Positions 1 through 5,895 of a stretch of DNA of 5,895 nucleotides are shown piece by piece. The notes under the pieces were generated by a model. It was given only the letters and a program-made list of their open reading frames with translations, did no database searches and was not told the origin of the DNA. The DNA is from Bacteroidales bacterium. GTDB lineage: Bacteria; Bacteroidota; Bacteroidia; Bacteroidales; UBA932. The stretch lies in contig JAFROA010000442.1 in NCBI GenBank assembly GCA_017429885.1, positions 1-5,895 on the forward strand, read 5' to 3'. Position 1 is the stretch's first letter. Each line of letters opens with the position of its first letter. A program made the translations under genes and the position numbers.

Positions 1-1717
1 CGATTTTTGGCCTTCCACACTTGAGATTCCCTATTTGTATGACCAAACGATCCCCATCGTCCCCGAAAACGTCGGAATAGCACTTAAAGGCATTGACAAC
101 CTGACAATTGACGGGAATGGCTCTGAATTTATATTCCACAGTTATATGCAGATAATGGCTGCCGACTCCTGTTCCAACCTGACTGTCCGTGATTTCAGCG
201 TTGATTGGGACCGGCCCATGATTTCGCAATGCGATGTCCGTAAAATCGGATCTTCATTTGTTGATGTTTTTATCGATAGACGGGAGTATCCTTATATAGT
301 TGATAATGGGAAACTTAAGTTCATAGGTGAAGGATGGGAGGAAACCTCCCGTGGAGTGCTGCTTTGGTTCAATAATATCTACGACAAAGACACTAAAGAG
401 ATCAAGTACAACACGTGGGATTCCCCATTCGCGTCCAAGGATTTATTCGCAAGGCAGTGTGAAGAGTTGCCAAACGGGAACGTGCGGTTGTTCGGCACAC
501 CGCCCGAAGCGGTTGAGGAAGGCGACATCCTCACAATCTTCCACTCATTCTACACCATGTTCGGACTCAGGTTCACGAGCTGTAAAGACCTGCTCCTCAA
601 GGATTTGGCGATATACCATGCGCTGGGGTTCGGAGTGTCTTGCGAAAGGTGCGAGAACATCACCTTGGACAATGCCAACATGACTGTCAATGAAAGCAAA
701 GGGAGGGTCTTCAGTGTCACCTCGGACGCATGTAACTTCACGAACTGTAAAGGCTTGGCCAAATTAGTCAACGTGTCCCACACCGGTCACTCAGACGACT
801 GGTTGAACATCCACTCGGCCTATGCGGTCATCTCATCCATCGAGGATGACAGAACCGTAAAAATAACTGAGGAATACCCCTACACCGGCCCCGGAGACGA
901 GGTTTGGTTCATAGACAGGAACACCTCCGGAAGAAAAGAGATACGGGTAGTCGAAAGCGTTGAGCAACTTCCTACCGTCAAGTCAGACTACCAGCCTTTC
1001 CCCACAATGACCTTCCTGGTCAGATTCACCGAGCCATTACCGGAAAGAATCGTACCTGGTGATTTCTTCGAAAACAAAACTTACACCTGCGACCTGGAGA
1101 TGAGAGACTGCAAAGTGCTTAGACGCCACCGGGCAAGAGGTGTCCTATTCACGACCGCGGGCAAGGCTTTGATAGAGAACAATTATTTCGCTTCAGCCGG
1201 TACAGCGATCCTGATCAATGGTGACACAGACAGGTGGTATGAGGGTGGTGGATGCGAGGATGTCACAATCCGGGGCAATGTCTTCGACAACTGCCTGACG
1301 TCGGGGAACAGGGATGGAGACCGTCATCAATGGGGCGAGGCCGTGATAACGATAATGCCCTCATTCAACACAGTCGGGAGGGACGACGAGACCTATCACA
1401 GGCATATTCATATCACTGACAACACATTCAGGACCTTCGACGCCCCCTTAGTGCTGGCCAGATCGACTCGGGACCTCCAATTCACAGGCAACAAGATCAT
1501 AAAGACTTATGACTTCAAACCCTACGCATGGCAGAGGTCGGCGTTCATGCTGGACGGCTGCCGGGAAGTAAAGATTACCGGCAATTCATGGGACAACGCT
1601 TTCGGAGACAGGTTGATCCAATACAAAAACATGATCAAGTCCGACATGAAGGTGAAGGACAAAGGGTTTGTGTTGGAAAAACTGCCTGATGATTTCAAAA
1701 CTTATTTGGAATGGTAA
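1..1717 (+). CDS. GH110-like alpha-1,3-galactosidase, beta-helix glycosidase (5' truncated)
   Basis: The reading frame is open from base 2, so the gene begins upstream and the visible part is 571 codons; the TTG at 35 is an internal Leu codon, not a start. GH110 enzymes are inverting exo-alpha-1,3-galactosidases that remove terminal galactose from blood group B or linear alpha-Gal structures. Seen: an N-terminal DFWP stretch, then LTIDGNGSEFIFH and FSVDWDRPMISQ, which resemble the GH110 N-terminal region. SVTSDACNF is followed by GHSDDWLNIHSAY; its acidic residues are Asp242, Asp265 and Asp266 of the fragment (codons 725, 794, 797). The 23/24-residue spacing equals that of the catalytic Asp trio I recall for a Pseudoalteromonas GH110 (321/344/345). 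Beta-helix turns with Asn ladders (ENNYF, RGNVF, TDNTF, TGNKI, TGNSW) run from about residue 390 to 530. The usual signal peptide must lie in the missing part. The stop overlaps the next gene by 7 bp. Family call is fairly sure; exact linkage specificity is not. The alternative is an unclassified beta-helix glycosidase. Confidence 0.82.
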   Translation, partial: DFWPSTLEIPYLYDQTIPIVPENVGIALKGIDNLTIDGNGSEFIFHSYMQIMAADSCSNLTVRDFSVDWDRPMISQCDVRKIGSSFVDVFIDRREYPYIVDNGKLKFIGEGWEETSRGVLLWFNNIYDKDTKEIKYNTWDSPFASKDLFARQCEELPNGNVRLFGTPPEAVEEGDILTIFHSFYTMFGLRFTSCKDLLLKDLAIYHALGFGVSCERCENITLDNANMTVNESKGRVFSVTSDACNFTNCKGLAKLVNVSHTGHSDDWLNIHSAYAVISSIEDDRTVKITEEYPYTGPGDEVWFIDRNTSGRKEIRVVESVEQLPTVKSDYQPFPTMTFLVRFTEPLPERIVPGDFFENKTYTCDLEMRDCKVLRRHRARGVLFTTAGKALIENNYFASAGTAILINGDTDRWYEGGGCEDVTIRGNVFDNCLTSGNRDGDRHQWGEAVITIMPSFNTVGRDDETYHRHIHITDNTFRTFDAPLVLARSTRDLQFTGNKIIKTYDFKPYAWQRSAFMLDGCREVKITGNSWDNAFGDRLIQYKNMIKSDMKVKDKGFVLEKLPDDFKTYLEW

Positions 1718-3741
1718 AGAAGTATTTGATACTGTCAATCTTGTTATTGGTTGCCTCTTCGGCATCCAGTGGGCAAATAATACCCAACCCTCAATCAATT
1801 GAACGGGGAGAAGGATATTTTGCATGGAACAGTCCGGCCAGAGTCATCAACAACCTTAAGGACAAACGATTTGACAGCGTCATAGAATATGTTCATCTTC
1901 TGCCGGACAGCCTTGTCACATTCAGTAAAAGGCACAATTGCCCTACTATCAAACTCGTTCAAGGTAAGCCGAACGACTTTGTGAACGAAGAGGCTTACGA
2001 ACTCTATATCAAGCCGGACGCCGTGGAAATAAAAGCAGGTTCTCAAGCGGGCCTTTTTTACGGGATCCAGACACTCTTGTGGCTTCGCGATATATCACAT
2101 GGCGGAATGATAAGATGCGCGACCATCAAAGATAGCCCGGTATTTGGTTACCGGGGATTCATGTTGGACGTTTCAAGGCATTTCTTTACCAAAGAATTCA
2201 TTTTCAAACAAATAGACCTTCTGTCATCAATTAAGGTAAATGTACTTCACCTTCATTTGGTTGACACCGGAGGATGGAGAATCGAGATAAAGAAATACCC
2301 CCAACTCACCTCCGGCACAGCGTGGAGGACTCATAAAGATTGGAGAGAATGGAATAGGGCAGGAGGCAATTTCATCCCAGAGAATGAGGGAGGATATGGT
2401 GGCTATTATACCCAAGACGACATTAGGGATATCATAAAATACGCTTCACTTCATCAAATGGAAGTAATCCCTGAGATTGACTTGCCCGGACACAGCAGTG
2501 AGGTTCTCGCCGTTATGCCATTCCTCAGGTGCGACGGTCCCACTTCAAAATGGACTTCGGAAATGTGTCTCGGAAATGAGCGGACTTATCGGTTTTGCGA
2601 GGATATCCTCAATGAGATAATGGATCTTTTCCCTTCAAAATACATCCACATCGGAGGTGACGAGTGCAACACTTCGGCTTGGGCAGGTTGCTCTCTTTGC
2701 AAGGAATTAATGAAAAGAGAGGGAATTAAAAATCCGAATTATCTACAGAGCTATTTTACGAAGAGGATAGAAAAGTATGTCAGTAGCCGTGGTAAAACCA
2801 TCATCGGCTGGGATGAGATGCTGGACGATTGTCTTGCCCCAGATGCGGTGATCATGTCATGGCATGAAGACCCTGATGGGCGTGACAAGATCATCAGGCA
2901 AGGACACCCGATGATTATATCCTCAGAAGGTCATTTCTACCTTGATTACTATCAAGATTACCCTATTGTAGAACCGGTTTGTTTCGGAGGATATACACCT
3001 CTACGAAAAACCTATCAGTTTGACCCTTACGAGGATCTTTCTGGAAACACTGATCTTGTAAAAGGATTACAATGCAACCTATGGACCGAAGCCGTTCAGA
3101 CTCCGGAGCATGCTGAGCGAATGATCTATCCGAGGATACTCGCAATGGCGGAGATCAGTTGGAGCGGAACGAAAGATAAAGATTATGAGGAATTCGCGTC
3201 TCGTGTTAAGGAATATGGGAACATTTTGGTTAGACTCGGTTATCACCCGTTCGACCTAAGCGGAGAATTTGGGCCTCGCCCAGGTTCGAATATACCTGTC
3301 TCTTCACTTTCCACCGGGAAGGATGTCTCATATCTTAAGCCATGGTCTGAAAACTTCCCTGCCCTCAGGGAATCCAGTCTCACCGATGGATTTTTGGGAG
3401 ATTGGGGCATGAATGGGTTGCGATGGCAAGGCTTTGATGCTGTCATGGATGTGACAGTAGACCTTAATGAGGTCCGGGATATTCATTCTGTGCAGACATC
3501 CTTTATGCAAAACTCCTTTACAGGCATGTTCCTGCCTGAGCAATTCGAGATTCAGATTTCGGATAACGGAAATGACTTCAATACAATCTATTCATTAAGC
3601 TTCAATGCCAGAAAGAACATGGAGTACTGTATTGAGGACTTTGGATGGAGCGGCAACAATAAGTGTCGCTTTATACGAATCATAGCGACACACCCTTCCG
3701 GATGGTGTTGGCTAATGTGTGATGAAATAATAGTAAGATAA
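1711..3741 (+). CDS. GH20 beta-N-acetylhexosaminidase with C-terminal discoidin-like module, secreted
   Basis: GH20 enzymes remove terminal beta-linked GlcNAc or GalNAc by substrate-assisted catalysis. The 676-residue product starts with a Sec signal peptide (KK, then a hydrophobic run, likely cleavage near SASSG/Q22); no lipobox Cys is seen. A GH20 N-terminal domain starts with IIPNPQSIERGEG (about 24-36). The catalytic barrel follows: GFMLDVSRHF with substrate-binding Arg156, the WRIEIKKYPQL strand, PEIDLPGHS (254-262), HIGGDEC with the catalytic pair Asp317-Glu318, GWDEML (366-371), VIMSWH (380-385) and LWTEAVQ (Trp458, Glu460). All expected active-site residues are present. Residues from about 555 to the end (SLTDGF..., LPEQFEIQISDNG..., WLMCDEIIV) look like a divergent F5/8 type C (discoidin) domain, possibly sugar-binding. 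The common HWHLTDDQGWR is replaced by HLHLVDTGGWR, a variant I recall from Bacteroidota GH20s. The ATG lies inside the end of the upstream gene with no Shine-Dalgarno, suggesting translational coupling. Substrate beyond HexNAc cannot be told. Confidence 0.95.
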   Translation: MVKKYLILSILLLVASSASSGQIIPNPQSIERGEGYFAWNSPARVINNLKDKRFDSVIEYVHLLPDSLVTFSKRHNCPTIKLVQGKPNDFVNEEAYELYIKPDAVEIKAGSQAGLFYGIQTLLWLRDISHGGMIRCATIKDSPVFGYRGFMLDVSRHFFTKEFIFKQIDLLSSIKVNVLHLHLVDTGGWRIEIKKYPQLTSGTAWRTHKDWREWNRAGGNFIPENEGGYGGYYTQDDIRDIIKYASLHQMEVIPEIDLPGHSSEVLAVMPFLRCDGPTSKWTSEMCLGNERTYRFCEDILNEIMDLFPSKYIHIGGDECNTSAWAGCSLCKELMKREGIKNPNYLQSYFTKRIEKYVSSRGKTIIGWDEMLDDCLAPDAVIMSWHEDPDGRDKIIRQGHPMIISSEGHFYLDYYQDYPIVEPVCFGGYTPLRKTYQFDPYEDLSGNTDLVKGLQCNLWTEAVQTPEHAERMIYPRILAMAEISWSGTKDKDYEEFASRVKEYGNILVRLGYHPFDLSGEFGPRPGSNIPVSSLSTGKDVSYLKPWSENFPALRESSLTDGFLGDWGMNGLRWQGFDAVMDVTVDLNEVRDIHSVQTSFMQNSFTGMFLPEQFEIQISDNGNDFNTIYSLSFNARKNMEYCIEDFGWSGNNKCRFIRIIATHPSGWCWLMCDEIIVR

Positions 3742-3742
3742 G

Positions 3743-5713
3743 ATGAGTATGAACGGCAGATTCGCGGCTCCAATACGTCTCCTTTTAGTCCTTGGCTTCC
3801 TTATCATGTCTCTAATCGCCTTCGCTGAAGACCGCCATGAGTTGGAGAAAGGCAAATACACGCTAAAGGAGATAATGAAGAAATATACCCGTAGGGAAGA
3901 AATGATTCCAATGAGGGATGGAACCCGGTTGTTCACAGTCATTTACGAACCTAAAGACAAACGAGAGAAGCATCCAATCCTTTTCCACAGGACCCCCTAT
4001 GGTTCAACCCACTCCCCTTATGGAGACAATATAATCGAAATTGACCGCGCGGCATGGGTTTCATACATTGAGAACAATTATATAATTGTTTTCCAGGACA
4101 TCCGAGGCAAGAACTTCAGCGAGGGAGTATTCGAGGACATGAAGCCTCTTTCAACCCCCAGTCTTGACGGAAGTGTTCAGACAGACGAGGCGACCGACGC
4201 TTATGACAGCATAGAGTGGCTTGTCAAAAACACAAAGAGAAACAATGGCAACGTAGGAATGATCGGTATTTCGTTTCCTGGGTTGTATGTAACATACGCA
4301 AGCCTGTGTGGTCATCCGGCGTTGAAGGCCGTTTCTCCTCAAGCTCCTGTAACAGATTGGTACAAAGGAGATGACGCACACCACAATGGAGCGTTTTTCC
4401 TATTGGACATGGTAGGTTTCCTGCCGTTTTATCAGTATATAATGACCGCCGATGTCCAAAGCGGCAAGATTCCCCAAAAGTCTCTTAATCTTCCCGAATT
4501 CATTCGCACCGACGCTTATACGGATCTTCTCAGGCTTGGCGCATTGACAAATCTAACCAAGGCGTTTGGAGACTCTGTGAAGATGTGGAACAATATTGTC
4601 GCACATCCGGACTATGACGACTGGTGGGAAGATCGTCTTATCACCAATCATATTTCAGACAACAACTTGCCTGCGGTTCTAGTGGTTGGCGGGCTTTTCG
4701 ACGCTGAAGATTGCTACGGGGCTTTCGCGACATACAAAGCATATAAAGAGAAAGCACCCTCAGCTGATGTTTTCTTTGTGGAAGGTCCCTGGTCACACGG
4801 ATCATGGCCACGTAATCAAGGTACTTTTTTCAACGACATCTACTTTGGGCCTGAGACTACGACACAATGGTATATGAAGAATGTGGAGTATCCATTCTTC
4901 GCATACTACCTTGAAGGGAAAGGAGATAAGCCCTCGAAAAAAGCGCGGGTTTTCGACTCCGGAGCCCTCCGCTGGCATGACTATGAAAACGGATGGCCTG
5001 CGGTAAGCCTCAAGAAAGCCACTCCATACTACATGCGCTACGACGGTAGCATCTCAGTAGAGAAGCCAGAAGAAGCATCAGCATCTGTAACATATGTGAG
5101 CGATCCGGCTTCACCCGTCCCATATTCCTCAAAACCGGTCAACTATCGCACGGAAGAATATATGCTGGAAGACCAGAGGAACATGTCCTTCCGCCCCGAT
5201 GTCATATCGTTCCAAACACCGGTTTTGACAGAACCTCTGAGATTATCAGGAGAGATCGAAGCCGATTTATATGTGGACATAAGCGCCACGGATGCGGACT
5301 TCGTCGTGAAAATAATCGATGTATTCCCCGACGGATTCTCATATGCCGATTCGCTTTACTTGGCCCCCCAAGCACCTACTAGTCGAGCGCTAATGTCCGG
5401 ATATCAGATGCTTGTACGAGGTGAGATCATGCGGGGGAAGTACCGTGAGAGCTTTCGAAGCCCCATCCCTTTCATACCAGGAGAAGTAACAAAAGTATCT
5501 TTCACTTTACCTGATGTCTCGCACACATTCCTGCCTGGTCACAGGCTGATGTTTCAAATCCAGTCAAGCTGGTTCCCTCTTGCAGACAGGAACCCGCAGA
5601 CATTCTGTAACATTTACACTTGCCCTGATAGCGCTTTCCAACCATGCCGTATCAGCGTTCATGTGGAATCCGAGGCAGCAAGCTGCGTAAAGTTACCAGT
5701 TATTGATTATTAG
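3743..5713 (+). CDS. CocE/NonD family (peptidase S15-type) hydrolase, alpha-amino-acid ester hydrolase-like, secreted
   Basis: A 656-residue serine hydrolase of the group that includes cocaine esterase, glutaryl-7-ACA acylase, X-Pro dipeptidyl peptidases and alpha-amino-acid ester hydrolases (AEH). The N-terminus is a Sec signal peptide cleaved probably after AFA (about residue 28), so the enzyme is likely periplasmic. ATG 3743 is 1 bp after the previous stop; Met3 at 3749 is an alternative start. Seen: RTPYG with probable oxyanion-hole Tyr86, nucleophile elbow GISFPG with Ser177, a helical cap region, GGLFDAED with Asp320, and GPWSHGSW with His352. A C-terminal jelly-roll beta-sandwich (PepX_C type) runs from about 420 to the end, with DADFVVKIIDVFPDG and SGYQMLVRGEIMRGKYRES. 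Asp211, Glu322 and Asp323 sit where AEHs carry the carboxylate cluster that binds the substrate alpha-amino group. Length matches the family. Hydrolase class is secure; the natural substrate (amino-acid ester, dipeptide or acyl sugar) is open. Confidence 0.93.
   Translation: MSMNGRFAAPIRLLLVLGFLIMSLIAFAEDRHELEKGKYTLKEIMKKYTRREEMIPMRDGTRLFTVIYEPKDKREKHPILFHRTPYGSTHSPYGDNIIEIDRAAWVSYIENNYIIVFQDIRGKNFSEGVFEDMKPLSTPSLDGSVQTDEATDAYDSIEWLVKNTKRNNGNVGMIGISFPGLYVTYASLCGHPALKAVSPQAPVTDWYKGDDAHHNGAFFLLDMVGFLPFYQYIMTADVQSGKIPQKSLNLPEFIRTDAYTDLLRLGALTNLTKAFGDSVKMWNNIVAHPDYDDWWEDRLITNHISDNNLPAVLVVGGLFDAEDCYGAFATYKAYKEKAPSADVFFVEGPWSHGSWPRNQGTFFNDIYFGPETTTQWYMKNVEYPFFAYYLEGKGDKPSKKARVFDSGALRWHDYENGWPAVSLKKATPYYMRYDGSISVEKPEEASASVTYVSDPASPVPYSSKPVNYRTEEYMLEDQRNMSFRPDVISFQTPVLTEPLRLSGEIEADLYVDISATDADFVVKIIDVFPDGFSYADSLYLAPQAPTSRALMSGYQMLVRGEIMRGKYRESFRSPIPFIPGEVTKVSFTLPDVSHTFLPGHRLMFQIQSSWFPLADRNPQTFCNIYTCPDSAFQPCRISVHVESEAASCVKLPVIDY
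4073..4090. repeat. 18-bp perfect palindrome inside the CocE/NonD gene
   Basis: The sequence AACAATTATATAATTGTT is its own reverse complement over all 18 bases and sits inside codons for the N-N-Y-I-I-V stretch of the hydrolase. The palindrome itself is certain; any function is not. It is AT-rich and intragenic, and the codons are ordinary for these residues, so chance is the simplest explanation. Confidence 0.4.
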
Positions 5714-5724
5714 AGCCAAGACCG

Positions 5725-5895
5725 ATGAGACTGAAACTGAGCATATTGACATTTTTAGGATTAATGCTTGGCGCGCTTTATTCAAGCGCCCAGACAAAGT
5801 GGTTCAACCCCGCCGCTTATGACCGGCCTTGCATCCAGCATAGAGGTTTTCAATCCGAACTTGGCAATTCCTATCACCGGCTTCCTGACAGATTC
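5725..5895 (+). CDS. Secreted SGNH/GDSL-type esterase, N-terminal fragment (3' truncated)
   Basis: An ATG 11 bp after the previous stop opens a frame that stays open to the window end (57 codons, exactly in frame at the last base). The first ~23 residues form a Sec signal peptide (MRLKLSILTF, hydrophobic core, cleavage likely after SSAQ). The mature start, WFNPAAYDRPCIQHRGF followed by SELGNSYHRLPDR, resembles from memory the N-terminal region of Bacteroidota SGNH/GDSL hydrolases of the GxDLY/Lipase_GDSL type. There a W-x-NP motif and a G-x-x-Y-x-RLPDR motif precede a beta-sandwich and then the SGNH domain. Such proteins are usually annotated as acetyl or acyl esterases and are common in polysaccharide utilization loci. 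No catalytic residue lies inside the window, so the enzymatic call rests only on this short similarity. The tight spacing places it in the same transcription unit. That it is a secreted coding region is firm; the family is probable. Confidence 0.68.
   Translation, partial: MRLKLSILTFLGLMLGALYSSAQTKWFNPAAYDRPCIQHRGFQSELGNSYHRLPDRF

Noticed and set aside
35..40. TTG at 35 as the start codon of the first gene.
   Set aside because: The frame is open back to base 2 and encodes DFWPSTLEIPYL, which resembles the GH110 N-terminal region. No signal peptide follows the TTG, so the gene is simply cut by the window edge.
327..683. A 118-codon + strand frame inside the first gene.
   Set aside because: It is low-complexity and Ser/Arg/Thr-rich with no recognisable domain, and it lies wholly within the well-supported GH110-like frame; it is a frame shadow. 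The 63-codon + frame at 4686-4877 inside the hydrolase gene is rejected for the same reason.
3663..3691. 8-bp inverted repeat GTGTCGCT ... AGCGACAC with a 13-base loop near the end of the GH20 gene.
   Set aside because: It is inside the coding region, no T-tract follows, and an 8-bp stem with a loop in this size range is expected about once or more in a window this long; it is not a terminator.
550..4384. Several 60-83 codon minus-strand frames opposite the three main genes.
   Set aside because: Each lies antisense to a gene with clear family motifs, none shows a known motif or a credible start context, and short antisense frames of this size are expected by chance.
5675..5686. GCAGC-AA-GCTGC near the end of the CocE/NonD gene as a possible terminator.
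   Set aside because: The 2-base loop is too small for a stable hairpin of this form, there is no T-tract, and the next gene follows after 11 bp.
5773..5789. 6-bp hairpin GCGCTT-TATTC-AAGCGC in the signal peptide codons of the last gene.
   Set aside because: Short, intragenic and without a U-tract. It does not cover the start codon, so there is no good case for a regulatory role.

Overview
The window is a compact stretch of a carbohydrate-degradation locus from what is most likely a gut-type member of the Bacteroidales (Bacteroidota). The organism call is an inference. It rests on the families present, on start codons that lack a Shine-Dalgarno sequence, on every intact N-terminus being a Sec signal peptide, and on the moderate GC content. 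Genus cannot be fixed from the sequence alone.

Layout: four genes, all on the + strand, with almost no space between them. (1) Bases 1-1717 hold the C-terminal ~571 codons of a beta-helix glycosidase resembling GH110 alpha-1,3-galactosidases; its 5' end lies outside the window. (2) Bases 1711-3741 encode a complete secreted GH20 beta-N-acetylhexosaminidase with a C-terminal discoidin-like module. (3) Bases 3743-5713 encode a complete secreted CocE/NonD (peptidase S15-type) alpha/beta hydrolase with the active-site layout of alpha-amino-acid ester hydrolases. (4) From 5725 to the window end lie the first 57 codons of a secreted protein resembling the N-terminus of Bacteroidota SGNH/GDSL esterases. 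The junctions are a 7-bp overlap, a 1-bp gap and an 11-bp gap. No promoter or terminator is visible between genes, so the four are probably one transcript.

How they may work together (inference): the set fits periplasmic or surface processing of a complex, probably host-derived, glycan. The GH110-like enzyme would remove terminal alpha-1,3-galactose (blood group B or linear alpha-Gal type caps). The GH20 would release exposed beta-linked GlcNAc/GalNAc. The SGNH protein could remove acyl (for example O-acetyl) groups. The role of the CocE/NonD hydrolase is the least obvious and the most interesting point here. No SusC/SusD pair, regulator or transporter lies in the window, so membership of a polysaccharide utilization locus is likely but not shown. 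No RNA gene, mobile element, CRISPR array or gene-free stretch over 300 bases was seen.
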